From: Allomuricauda sp. TMED12
GTDB taxonomy: Bacteria > Bacteroidota > Bacteroidia > Flavobacteriales > Flavobacteriaceae
Assembly (NCBI GenBank): GCA_002167435.2
Contig: NHBR02000105.1
Location: 1-64,000, forward strand
DNA: 64,000 bases
Direction: 5' to 3'
Positions within the stretch are counted from its first letter, which is position 1. Every line of letters starts with the position of its first letter. Positions 17,003 to 24,625 of this stretch are shown here, piece by piece. The notes under the pieces were generated by a model that saw only the letters and a list, made by a program, of their open reading frames with translations, was not told the origin of the DNA and did no database searches. A program made the position numbers and the translations under genes.

Positions 17003-17264
17003 CACTATGAGCCTCGATGAATAAAACTTGCTGCAGCTGCACATCATTAGGAAGTTTTTCCTTGAGAGTTTTCAACCTGTTAATTCTCCACTGCAGTAAC
17101 TTGAAGTCAAGTACCCATGGTACAAACGCATGAATGACACTACCAATACACATTAACAGCAGAAATCCAGCCTCACCCATCGCCAACTTAAAATGCCAAA
17201 AGTAACCACCGCTAACGCTGGCAGCCTCTTTTGCTTCTCTCAAATGATTTTTATTAAACCACAT
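16995..17264 (-). CDS. DUF6356-like small membrane protein (89 aa)
   Basis: A hydrophobic stretch 'GEAGFLLLMCIGSVIHAFVP' forms one membrane helix followed by 'LQWRINRLKTLKEKLP'. The order (Y.W..k.A...a...l...i.s.iHAfvP) resembles the DUF6356 family found in alphaproteobacteria and their phages. Function unknown. It sits between a GNAT-like gene and the aminotransferase with short overlaps both sides, suggesting a membrane-proximal step. Confidence 0.6.
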   Translation of the reverse strand: MWFNKNHLREAKEAASVSGGYFWHFKLAMGEAGFLLLMCIGSVIHAFVPWVLDFKLLQWRINRLKTLKEKLPNDVQLQQVLFIEAHSDD

Positions 17265-17781
17265 AGGTTTGTATTTTACTCCTTACATTAAAATATTTTT
17301 TACTATTGAACTTCCATACTGTTTGATCTGTATTAAATATACTATCATTTCGAACAAAAGTCAACATGTTTTGTTTAGCTATCAACTGCATAGCACGATG
17401 GTTTTTTGTTCCAATATTCGTTGTGATATATAATACATCTGATCCAAAAGTTTCAGCCCATTTAATCTGATAAGGTATCAGTTCACGAAAAGTGCTTGAG
17501 TTCCAATGACCTCTTGCAAGAGATTTTTTAACATCTGTTCCTGGTATCTCACATCCCCTAAATTGAATCCTAAAACCATCTTCAAAAGCATGACATCCAC
17601 CAGTTCCTATCACAACATCATTGTTCATCAGCGCCCACATATTTCCACATACTGACGGAAGCCAATCCAGCTTCATTCTCTTAGCAGATACGTTATTCGA
17701 ATATCCTAGGTCCTTACACTTAGAATAAAACACATCCATTTGTTCTGGTATAGTACTAAGATTGGATATAACAGTCAACAT
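17254..17781 (-). CDS. GNAT-like acetyltransferase (putative, 175 aa)
   Basis: The pattern 'SVCGNMWALMNNDVVIGTGGC', then 'RGHWNSSTFRELIPYQIKWAETFGSD' and 'LYITTNIGTKNHRAMQLIAK' follows the beta-4/alpha-3 and 'N..n.raikli.k' order of GNAT folds in marine-phage proteins, although the classic R/Q-x-x-G-x-G/A is not clear. ATG 17781 overlaps the kinase-like gene by 26 nt. Acetyl donor and acceptor are unknown; assignment is tentative. Confidence 0.5.
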   Translation of the reverse strand: MLTVISNLSTIPEQMDVFYSKCKDLGYSNNVSAKRMKLDWLPSVCGNMWALMNNDVVIGTGGCHAFEDGFRIQFRGCEIPGTDVKKSLARGHWNSSTFRELIPYQIKWAETFGSDVLYITTNIGTKNHRAMQLIAKQNMLTFVRNDSIFNTDQTVWKFNSKKYFNVRSKIQTYVV

Positions 17782-18205
17782 ATTTTTCTTTAAATTTTCT
17801 CATTCTTATGTCATGTTCTTCACATCCAAATCCCTCAAGATCTACAGCATACAGTATGTTTGTGTCTCGCTCAATTATAAAGTTAGAAGGTGATATATCC
17901 CTATAAGTAAAAATATCATCCCTCTCAACACAGTACTTTTGTATCATGTTAATATATTTTATGAACGCCCTACCAACCAATAACTGATCACCTTTAATAA
18001 ATTGTGATACTATTTCTAATGTTCTTCCGTTACTGGTGAAAGTGAATTCAGGGATTTGTATTTCTCCAAAGTCATTACGAACCTTTTGTAGTGTTATCAA
18101 ATCTTCAATATGTCTTTCAACACCTTGTATGTTGCTCATTATATATTTCTTGTGTATATAATAACTAGCTACTTTGTCAGCACTATGATATAATTTTTCT
18201 TCCAT
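17756..18205 (-). CDS. Compact protein-kinase/APH-fold phosphotransferase-like protein (149 aa)
   Basis: It contains 'IFTYRDISPSNFIIERDTNI' (catalytic-loop Asp103 and metal-binding Asn108) and 'LYAVDLEGFGCEE' (Asp122, DFG-equivalent), i.e. the catalytic half of an aminoglycoside-phosphotransferase/lipopolysaccharide-kinase type fold. At 149 residues the N-lobe is strongly reduced and no clear ATP-binding glycine loop or lysine is visible, so it may be inactive, use a shortened lobe, or act with a partner. First gene after a consensus sigma70-type promoter, with GGGG as Shine-Dalgarno. Confidence 0.6.
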   Translation of the reverse strand: MEEKLYHSADKVASYYIHKKYIMSNIQGVERHIEDLITLQKVRNDFGEIQIPEFTFTSNGRTLEIVSQFIKGDQLLVGRAFIKYINMIQKYCVERDDIFTYRDISPSNFIIERDTNILYAVDLEGFGCEEHDIRMRKFKEKYVDCYIQS

Positions 18206-18231
18206 ATACCCCGCCCGAAGACCATAGTCTT

Positions 18232-18259
18232 ATTATACATGATTTTTCATAAAAGTCAA
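18232..18259 (-). promoter_or_regulatory. Sigma70-type promoter for the left half of the accessory island
   Basis: On the minus strand TTGACT (18259-18254), a 16-bp spacer and a perfect TATAAT (18237-18232), preceded by GCTG as in the other early promoters of this window (core CTGTTGAC). It lies in a 57-bp gap, one of the few real gaps in the island, and points into the kinase-like gene at 18205. This implies part of the island can be transcribed by host polymerase independently of the upstream virion operon. Confidence 0.75.
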
Positions 18260-18262
18260 CAG

Positions 18263-19006
18263 CTAATACCAAAAATTATTGATCCACTGATCCTTAATCA
18301 ATTCCATATTGTTGTCGGCATTTGAGAAGTGTACCATTTTTATACATTCATCAAATTCACCACCGAGATAGTAAGGCTCATCTTTACCAACTATTGTTTG
18401 CCAGTTATATTGTATCTTTACTATTTCTTCATCATTGTACTTCGCAAACCATTCCATTGGAAACCAAGATCTGTCTTGTATAACGTGTTGGTCAATAAAG
18501 TTTTGCTCACCATTAACAGGACCTTTTGCCTCGCCAATATTGATATAATGTTCTTGCCAGTGTCCTGGATTAGATGAGAATGTCTGCCAAAGATAATTTG
18601 TATCCCCCATATAGAACATTTGAAATCCACCGTTGATCATGCAATCGTCTAACCTATTTGACCACCATCTTTTGAAACATCCAAAGTGTTTTGGAGGTAG
18701 GGGATACAGCAGAATGTCATCCATCTCACCAGTAATTATCCAATCAATGTCAAGGATCAAACATTTTTCTCCATTGGGGATTCCACCAAAACCTTCTTGA
18801 TGGAACTTTAGTTTGTGCCACTGCAGTTTAAATTCTAACGGATCCTCTATTGGAACAATGATAATATCTTTGTCCAATACTTCTGGATCTTCTGTATAGC
18901 AATAAAATTTAAAGTCTACTGTTGAATTCCTTTTGATACTATTGTATAGTCTATTGACGTACACAGATGAGTATTTGGATCCAACTTTTAAAGTAAGAAT
19001 ATTCAT
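18263..19006 (-). CDS. GT8-like glycosyltransferase (247 aa)
   Basis: Begins MNILTLKVGSKYSSVYVNRL with 'FKFYCYTEDPEVLD' and a D-x-D metal/nucleotide-sugar motif in 'KCLILDIDWIITGEMDDIL', then 'NGGFQMFYMGD' as in family 8-like transferases of marine phages. It is a paralogue of the plus-strand gene at 22448 (same N-terminal block VNRLy..v.rN.tv.F.FYCYT.DPE). It starts immediately after the stop of the QueC-like gene. Donor and acceptor unknown; likely decorates a cell-surface or virion glycan. Confidence 0.75.
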   Translation of the reverse strand: MNILTLKVGSKYSSVYVNRLYNSIKRNSTVDFKFYCYTEDPEVLDKDIIIVPIEDPLEFKLQWHKLKFHQEGFGGIPNGEKCLILDIDWIITGEMDDILLYPLPPKHFGCFKRWWSNRLDDCMINGGFQMFYMGDTNYLWQTFSSNPGHWQEHYINIGEAKGPVNGEQNFIDQHVIQDRSWFPMEWFAKYNDEEIVKIQYNWQTIVGKDEPYYLGGEFDECIKMVHFSNADNNMELIKDQWINNFWY

Positions 19007-19762
19007 TTATCTATCAAAACACAAATCATATTGACCAAACGCCCAATATTTTTCCCTACACCAAAAACAATTTTTACATGGCTCAGTAAAGCTCTTTGTT
19101 TCTTTTTGATATCCAGTGCATGATGCTGTATAAGGATATAACCACTCCATCAATCCTTCTTTTTCGTACATTCCAGCAACCCATTTTTTATCAACATTTC
19201 GAAATGGTCTATAGTTTACATTATTAAGAAATGTTTCGCCGTCAAGATTGACTTTATACCGTCTTGACTCTACAAAAATAGGCCACGTCTCACATATTTC
19301 TTGAGGAGGTGCAGCTGTCATTCCATTTAGAAAAATATTCCAATATTTGTATTTGTGTCTCATTAGCATTTCATTATGAGCACATATTAATCTTTTGGTG
19401 GCACCGCCTTCTTTACTCTCAGCTACATGATGCTTCCACATAGGATGCGCCATAGCTCTTGCTCTTTCTTTGGGGTCTTTTACATCGATATCAAACTCGT
19501 ATAGTTTGTCTGGTATATCAACATGAGGAAATCTTTCCTTCATCATTTGAAATATTTCTCTTGCAAACCAAATATGAGGCGGTCTTGCAACATCAATACC
19601 ACACCAAGGAAAGTATTTTGCCTCAGGAACATATTTACAAGCAAGATAAAACAATAAAGCTGAATCAGCTCCTCCAGACAAACTCATTCCAACAGGTTGT
19701 CTGGATCGTAATAAATCATCATTTAGATAAACTGTCTGTCCTGCTGCTTCTAGTTCAATCAT
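19007..19762 (-). CDS. PP-loop (adenine nucleotide alpha-hydrolase) ATPase, QueC-like with Cys4 zinc site (251 aa)
   Basis: The PP-loop SLSGGADSALL (S29-S34) sits in the N-terminal third. The C-terminus has Cys215 plus CKNCFWC (Cys229, 232, 235), the same C-x(13)-C-x2-C-x2-C arrangement as the zinc site of 7-cyano-7-deazaguanine synthase (QueC). The N-terminus (MIELEAAGQTVYLNDDLL) and the middle segment are unlike ordinary QueC, and no QueD, QueE or FolE-like partner is visible, so a related ATP-dependent amidation or nitrile/thiol chemistry on another substrate is equally possible. It overlaps the radical SAM gene upstream by 4 nt. Confidence 0.7.
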   Translation of the reverse strand: MIELEAAGQTVYLNDDLLRSRQPVGMSLSGGADSALLFYLACKYVPEAKYFPWCGIDVARPPHIWFAREIFQMMKERFPHVDIPDKLYEFDIDVKDPKERARAMAHPMWKHHVAESKEGGATKRLICAHNEMLMRHKYKYWNIFLNGMTAAPPQEICETWPIFVESRRYKVNLDGETFLNNVNYRPFRNVDKKWVAGMYEKEGLMEWLYPYTASCTGYQKETKSFTEPCKNCFWCREKYWAFGQYDLCFDR

Positions 19763-20769
19763 TCTACTAACTTTCCTTTTATCATCCTATCAAGCCATTT
19801 TTTTGATCCACAGTTGCGGTTGCAGATATGAAATCTTTTTTCTTCCCAAATAAGCTCTAAAATTTCTCTTTTTGTTTCATATCCATCAATAATACTCTGA
19901 ATATCGGTTGTGTGAATATTTAGATCAAAGTCTACAAGATAATTGAATCTCTCAACTGTATAGTCTCTTACCTTTGCATCATACTTGTAGTACCAGTAGT
20001 GTATTCCCCACCAACAACAGGGATAGACATCACCATCACAAGCAACATACATTTCCTCTTTGTGAACAACTCTACATTCAACTTCTCTTACAACACTTTT
20101 ATCATAAATAAATGGATTATTAAGATCAGGGTTCTTAGGATGGTTTAAAACAACACCTGACTTTTTTCCTCTTTCGTTTACACCTTGAGGGGTGTTAATA
20201 CGGTAAGATTTTTTAACATCAAAACTAACGAATCCATTTTTTTTTGCTTCTTCCCTACATTTTTCAATCACATGCTCATTATGTTCAAATGGAATAAAGA
20301 TCCATTTTGATCTCCCACCCGCCTCATTAAATGCCTTGGCGTTAGCTATGATCTTATGATAATTGGTTCCAACTCTGTAGATATGATTAGTATCCTCATC
20401 ACCATCAATATGCCACTGAATGTATAATTTTGGGTGTACCATCTCTACCCAGTATTGTGGTGTTCTTGGAGCTCCGTTGGTTGATACGGATACAAAAATA
20501 TCGTTGGAGGTAAAGTATTGTACAATTTCCTTAAATTCAGGACATACAGCAGGATCACCAAGATTTCCACAAAGATGTACTGCATTGAGGTCAGGAAGTC
20601 CACTATGAATTCTCTTTATATCATCTAACGATAGATCATGAAATCCAGCGTTAATCATATGATCATCTAAACCTCCAGCAAAAACACCAGTTCTAACACA
20701 TGCTGGACAACCAGCATTACACCTATTTGTAAGTTCTATATGGAGTTTCTTTACAGTACTATTATACAT
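19759..20769 (-). CDS. Radical SAM protein with SPASM-like C-terminus (336 aa)
   Basis: CNAGCPAC (Cys17, 21, 24) is the radical SAM cluster motif when the ATG at 20769 (MYNSTVKKLHIELTNR) is used; this ATG overlaps the upstream stop by 8 nt. A C-terminal cysteine group ('EMYVACDGDVYPCCWWGIHY' and 'RFHICNRNCGSKKW') resembles a SPASM auxiliary-cluster domain, as in peptide-maturing or sugar-dehydrogenating radical SAM enzymes. Adjacent to a second radical SAM/twitch protein and the QueC-like ATPase. Substrate unknown. Confidence 0.8.
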   Translation of the reverse strand: MYNSTVKKLHIELTNRCNAGCPACVRTGVFAGGLDDHMINAGFHDLSLDDIKRIHSGLPDLNAVHLCGNLGDPAVCPEFKEIVQYFTSNDIFVSVSTNGAPRTPQYWVEMVHPKLYIQWHIDGDEDTNHIYRVGTNYHKIIANAKAFNEAGGRSKWIFIPFEHNEHVIEKCREEAKKNGFVSFDVKKSYRINTPQGVNERGKKSGVVLNHPKNPDLNNPFIYDKSVVREVECRVVHKEEMYVACDGDVYPCCWWGIHYWYYKYDAKVRDYTVERFNYLVDFDLNIHTTDIQSIIDGYETKREILELIWEEKRFHICNRNCGSKKWLDRMIKGKLVE

Positions 20770-21889
20770 TATATTCTGGCCACAATTCTTCAAAGTTAGA
20801 ATTTCTATGTGCATTGAGTCTCTTTATATAACTTAACGCATACTTCCATTCATCTTCATTTCTATCTCTGTGAAGATTTCTTAAAATATAAAACATATCT
20901 TTGTCGTTTTTATATTTTTTTATTAACTGCTCTTTGTTTGGATGATTTTTTATATTAAGATAAAGGGGTGAATTTACGGTATTGGTAAAATCTACTTCGA
21001 ATCCCATATCACTATAATAGTCTCTAATCTCAAACAGATCTTCTACATTAAGGATAGAAGTTGTTACATTAATTCTTACCTTATAATTGTATGGAGCATT
21101 GTCTTTAAAAAATCTAAGATTATCTTCAAATTTTTTTATATCTATTGGATATCTTATCCAGGATAACTTATCACCAAAGTGATCACATGATATACCAAAA
21201 CTAGTATGAAAAAATCTTTCTGTATAATCAAAAATGTTTTTACCTTTATAGTTGAGCTCAGTAAAATTAGTATCAAAACTTAATGAAATATTTTTAGCAA
21301 CATCATCGGGTATGCTTTCGATAAATTTATACTGTTTTGGTAATTGAAGTGGTTCGCCTCCTGTAATGTGTAAATGTTTTACTCTATCAATATGATTAAG
21401 AATATCCTCGGTCATTACTTTCCATTGATTTACATCAATTCTTGCATCAAAGTCTTTTTTTGATATCTCTTCAAACATATTTGCTTCTTTAAGCTCTTTT
21501 ATTCTTGTTGAACTGTTGTAGGGTATACACATATAACAAGCTAGATTACAATAATTACCGAACACTCTTAACTTTAGTGTAACGTCCCCAACATCAAATC
21601 TTTGAAACTTTGGAATATGACTATGATACTTAAACAGTCTTGGGGATTGAAATCCCTCTCGTTCTATATCATAACATTTTTCACATCCACCAATCTCTTC
21701 TCCCTCAATCATTCTTTGTCTTATATCTTCCATCGCGTCAGATAGAAAAAATTCAAAGGGAGCAGTATCCTTTGAACTAAAATGTTTAAGTTCATTTTTA
21801 TCATCATAAGCATGACAACATAATTTATAGTTACCAGCGCTATCTGAATAGATATGAGTAAATGCCGCTGTACAATATGTCTTATTCAT
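20762..21889 (-). CDS. Twitch-domain radical SAM protein (375 aa)
   Basis: N-terminal cysteines at 6, 24, 25, 69 and 72 ('GNYKLCCHAYDD', 'GGCEKCYDIEREGFQSPR') precede the core motif CNLACYMC (Cys114, 118, 121) and 'HLHITGGEPLQLPKQYKFI'. This is the layout of 'twitch domain-containing radical SAM proteins' common in marine phages, where an auxiliary FeS site comes first. Start ATG 21889 overlaps the methyltransferase-like gene by 4 nt. Reaction unknown. Confidence 0.8.
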   Translation of the reverse strand: MNKTYCTAAFTHIYSDSAGNYKLCCHAYDDKNELKHFSSKDTAPFEFFLSDAMEDIRQRMIEGEEIGGCEKCYDIEREGFQSPRLFKYHSHIPKFQRFDVGDVTLKLRVFGNYCNLACYMCIPYNSSTRIKELKEANMFEEISKKDFDARIDVNQWKVMTEDILNHIDRVKHLHITGGEPLQLPKQYKFIESIPDDVAKNISLSFDTNFTELNYKGKNIFDYTERFFHTSFGISCDHFGDKLSWIRYPIDIKKFEDNLRFFKDNAPYNYKVRINVTTSILNVEDLFEIRDYYSDMGFEVDFTNTVNSPLYLNIKNHPNKEQLIKKYKNDKDMFYILRNLHRDRNEDEWKYALSYIKRLNAHRNSNFEELWPEYNV

Positions 21890-22449
21890 TTTTTTCCTAT
21901 CACCATAAATCTTGTATATGTTGGAAAATCCAAACTTCCAGTATAATATGTATGTGAAAGTTCATACTGCCGCGCTAGTTCTTGAGGCGAGTCCACACAG
22001 TTAATATGATCATCAACTTCTCTATAGTTATTACTTTGTAAGATGCATAATGTTCCAGGTCGCATTTTTATAGGTTCCATATGCTCGCAGGAACAATTTA
22101 TCACCATATGTTTATACTCAAAATCAACACTATCAGTTACTTCAGCCTTGACATACATATCATCATCAAAGAAAATGTTTCTTGCAATTCGAATAGCCTC
22201 TTCATCAATATCATGCAACTTTATATGAGTCTGATATACATCTTTAAGAAGTGGTACCAGAACATTACCATACCAAGACCCAGCGACATATATTCTTTTG
22301 GGGGTTGGAAGTCCAAGATTGATTAATTCTTTTATCAACCATTGTTTACACTTAATCTGTTTGATGTCGTATGACTGAGCAATATCAACGGCTCTGTGAG
22401 GAAACTTCTTAATTGCTGTCTGTGTTTTTGTATCCATAAATAAATTCAT
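21886..22449 (-). CDS. Methyltransferase-fold protein (187 aa)
   Basis: 'KRIYVAGSWYGNVLVPLLKD' followed by 'IKLHDIDEEAIRIARNIF' and 'VINCSCEHMEPIKMRPGTLC' gives a class I methyltransferase-like fold with a modified glycine loop (AGSWYGN). The ATG at 22449 (MNLFMDTKTQ) is preferred; an ATG at 22437 is also possible, and neither has a clear Shine-Dalgarno. The ATG at 22449-22447 lies head-to-head with, and overlaps, the ATG of the plus-strand glycosyltransferase (22448-22450). Confidence 0.65.
   Translation of the reverse strand: MNLFMDTKTQTAIKKFPHRAVDIAQSYDIKQIKCKQWLIKELINLGLPTPKRIYVAGSWYGNVLVPLLKDVYQTHIKLHDIDEEAIRIARNIFFDDDMYVKAEVTDSVDFEYKHMVINCSCEHMEPIKMRPGTLCILQSNNYREVDDHINCVDSPQELARQYELSHTYYTGSLDFPTYTRFMVIGKK
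22435..22442 (+). promoter_or_regulatory. Late promoter-like box CATAAATA, 5 nt before an ATG
   Basis: CATAAATA (one mismatch to TATAAATA; NATAAATA is accepted in marine T4-like phages) ends exactly five bases before the ATG of the plus-strand glycosyltransferase. There is no Shine-Dalgarno, so if used the mRNA would start at or next to the A of ATG. Two other genes here have the same geometry. Confidence 0.5.
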
Positions 22450-23185
22450 GCTTAATGTAATCTCAGTAAAATGGGGAGTTAAATATCCCTCTTCAATGGT
22501 AAATCGACTATTTACAATGGTCGATAGAAACCTCACCGTTCCATTTACGTTCTATTGTTATACAGATGATCCAGAAGGTCTTGATCCTAGAATACAAGTT
22601 ATTGATATTCCAGAAGACAACGAACTTGAGATTTACTGGAATAAGCTAGCACTTCACAAACCAGGAATGTTTACTGGCACTTGCTTGTTCTTTGATCTCG
22701 ATGTTGTAATCCAAAACAATATTGATCACCTTTTGGGTTATTTATCTGACAAATTAACTATGGTAAATTCATATTGGAAGGGTGAGTCATTCATCACTGA
22801 TGGAAGTTCAAAGAAACCTAATCATAGATGGGATATGTATGCCAACTCATCTATCATGTTATGGGAAGCTGGAAAGACAGAGAACATATGGAAAGAGTTT
22901 GACTCTAATCCTGACTACTATATGATACAATACAATGGAATTGATAGGTTTATTTTTTGGAACTTTTCAGTTGACTATTTCCCTGAAGGTCATGTATATT
23001 CAAGGATGTGTGGTTATTCATTAACTAACAATAATTATAAAGTCTTGTATAAGAATCAAAAAAAGACAGTTATTCTGGATTGGGATGAATTTAATCTATA
23101 CTATGTTCCAGAAGCATCTGTTTGTTTATTCAATGGTCCAACAGAGGACTGGATGTATGACGACTTTAAACACTATTGGGAATAA
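22448..23185 (+). CDS. GT8-like glycosyltransferase, antisense to its operon (245 aa)
   Basis: Begins MLNVISVKWGVKYPSSMVNR and carries 'FTFYCYTDDPEGLD' and a D-x-D motif in 'TCLFFDLDVVIQNNIDHLLG', then 'YANSSIMLWEAGKTENIW'. It is a diverged paralogue of the minus-strand transferase at 18263. It is the only plus-strand gene in about 43 kb of minus-strand genes: its start overlaps the divergent methyltransferase start and its stop overlaps the convergent oxygenase gene by 13 nt, so it looks like an insertion or inversion with its own late promoter. Confidence 0.75.
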   Translation: MLNVISVKWGVKYPSSMVNRLFTMVDRNLTVPFTFYCYTDDPEGLDPRIQVIDIPEDNELEIYWNKLALHKPGMFTGTCLFFDLDVVIQNNIDHLLGYLSDKLTMVNSYWKGESFITDGSSKKPNHRWDMYANSSIMLWEAGKTENIWKEFDSNPDYYMIQYNGIDRFIFWNFSVDYFPEGHVYSRMCGYSLTNNNYKVLYKNQKKTVILDWDEFNLYYVPEASVCLFNGPTEDWMYDDFKHYWE

Positions 23186-23790
23186 AGATCTTCACACATC
23201 ATCTCCCACATATCCTCATCAGGTACAACAAAACCAAAAGTTAATCTCTCCTCATATGCTCTAGCGCAGTGCCAATACACTTTATCATCTTCTTCTTTTG
23301 ATCCATAATATCCAACCTTAGCGGTCCAGCCTGGTGTATCATATAACGTAACAATTTCTTTAGACAGAGGATCTTGATATCTAAACCATCCATCTCCGTT
23401 TTGGGTATACGACAAAAGGATGTTATATCCAGGCACATTATGATTATTATGCCACCCCATATATCCTCCAGCTGGATAATACATTTTCACAGCATTAAAT
23501 TTTGTACCAAAAAATGTATTTAAATCTGCTGTGGTTTTATTAATATCATCTCTAAAACTTAGAGGGGTGACTTCTGTGTCCGAAAGATCAATTCCATGTG
23601 ATACTTCTGGAAACCCCACATGTTTTTCTCGATTGATAGATTCAAGATATTCATTAGATGTATAATATTCTCCTTCATCCCTGTCCCCTTTAATTTTAAT
23701 CAATGATCTGTTTTGATTGAAAAACCAATTAGAAAATGGTTCAATAATATCTAACACCTCTTGGTTCAATCCACCTTCAATTACTTTCAT
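23173..23790 (-). CDS. 2OG-Fe(II) oxygenase-like protein (205 aa)
   Basis: 'GGYMGWHNNHNVPGYNILLS' followed by 'GDGWFRYQDPLSKEIVTLYD', 'GWTAKVGYYGS' and 'YWHCARAYEERLTFGFVV' is the motif order of a phage 2OG oxygenase family in which the first ligands are H-x-N/H and the distal ones H...R. ATG 23790 (MKVIEGGLNQ) has an AAGGA Shine-Dalgarno and is preferred over a TTG 18 bases upstream. Located downstream of the DoxX-like/pseudoazurin pair. Confidence 0.65.
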   Translation of the reverse strand: MKVIEGGLNQEVLDIIEPFSNWFFNQNRSLIKIKGDRDEGEYYTSNEYLESINREKHVGFPEVSHGIDLSDTEVTPLSFRDDINKTTADLNTFFGTKFNAVKMYYPAGGYMGWHNNHNVPGYNILLSYTQNGDGWFRYQDPLSKEIVTLYDTPGWTAKVGYYGSKEEDDKVYWHCARAYEERLTFGFVVPDEDMWEMMCEDLYSQ

Positions 23791-23804
23791 TATATTTTCC
23801 TTTG

Positions 23805-24206
23805 TCAAGTTCTATTTCCGCGTAAAGCGAAATACATTCCACCTACCCATAACAGGACGTGGAAGTGATCATATAAAACAACGTCCCAGAAACTTTCTGG
23901 ATCACTTGTCCATATTACTCCCGTTAATATACTTGCAATAACAATGCCTGAGAAACGTGTAATTAGATCGCCCAACTCTTTGAAATATTTTTGATGGACA
24001 ATCAAACCTCCTACTAACAATCCTGCACCTGCTCCTAGTTCACCTAGTACAACAAAGGTCCAAACAAGTAGTGTTAGTTCTACGGGCGAGTCGTTTACGT
24101 CAATTGGCCACTTGTCGAGTCCTTGCTGTAGAAAAACTACAACAAGGGGAATTCTCAACAACCAATGAGTCATACAAAACTCTGGGATACGGCTTACCCA
24201 ACTCAT
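23805..24206 (-). CDS. DoxX-like integral membrane protein (133 aa)
   Basis: Four hydrophobic helices can be seen: 'HWLLRIPLVVVFLQQGLDKW', 'LLVWTFVVLGELGAGAGLLVG', 'RFSGIVIASILTGVIW' and 'DHFHVLLWVGGMYFALRG'. The arrangement and the first-helix 'R...vf..qGldKw' pattern are DoxX-like. DoxX relatives are subunits or partners of membrane redox systems. The gene overlaps the pseudoazurin gene by 4 nt (ATGA), implying the two products work together in an envelope electron-transfer or redox-stress function. Confidence 0.65.
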   Translation of the reverse strand: MSWVSRIPEFCMTHWLLRIPLVVVFLQQGLDKWPIDVNDSPVELTLLVWTFVVLGELGAGAGLLVGGLIVHQKYFKELGDLITRFSGIVIASILTGVIWTSDPESFWDVVLYDHFHVLLWVGGMYFALRGNRT

Positions 24207-24625
24207 AGGTCAGCCAGTAGTGCCTTTAGTTTCTTCTTTGACTTGCCACGTACTTTAGCACCGGACACATCATTAGTGCCTTCACCTACAACCACAAGTG
24301 CAATCATACCCATTGCTTTGTGTGGTGTACATTGGTACAAATATACGCCTGGCGCATCAAATGTAATTGAAACTTCTTTGTTGTTCTTTGATTTCTTAGG
24401 TGCGTCCCAACCATCTGGACCAGCAATAAATTCTACATTGTGACCTTTTGATGTTGGTACCCAAGTTACTGTGTCACCTACGTCAATGCGTGTGATGTCT
24501 TCGGAGTAAACCATTTTGGCTCCGTCATCACGTTTGTTTAACATTTCGACTGTGGTGTCTGCGGCCGCTACTGGCGAGCAGGCCATTACGCCCAAGAGGG
24601 CAACTGTTGATAGTAATTTTTTCAT
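24203..24625 (-). CDS. Pseudoazurin, periplasmic blue copper protein (140 aa)
   Basis: A signal peptide (MKKLLSTVALLGVMACSPVAA, cleavage near residue 21) is followed by a cupredoxin. Copper ligands are His62 ('SKGHNVEFI'), Cys99, His102 and Met107 in 'YLYQCTPHKAMGMIALVVVG', the diagnostic pseudoazurin loop, and the C-terminal helical extension is also pseudoazurin-like. In bacteria pseudoazurin donates electrons to copper nitrite reductase, N2O reductase or other periplasmic oxidoreductases. A phage copy implies manipulation of host periplasmic electron flow. Overlaps neighbours on both sides by 1-4 nt. Confidence 0.9.
   Translation of the reverse strand: MKKLLSTVALLGVMACSPVAAADTTVEMLNKRDDGAKMVYSEDITRIDVGDTVTWVPTSKGHNVEFIAGPDGWDAPKKSKNNKEVSITFDAPGVYLYQCTPHKAMGMIALVVVGEGTNDVSGAKVRGKSKKKLKALLADL

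Noticed and set aside
17745-17781. TTGACT at the start of the GNAT-like gene as a promoter
   Set aside because: The matching -10 would be TACTAT within coding sequence, and the TTGACT is part of the first codons; a far better promoter lies at 18232-18259.
19007-21889. Complete queuosine/deazaguanine DNA-modification pathway
   Set aside because: Only a QueC-like protein is seen; FolE, QueD, a typical QueE and a DNA transglycosylase are absent from the window and the radical SAM proteins have a different domain layout.
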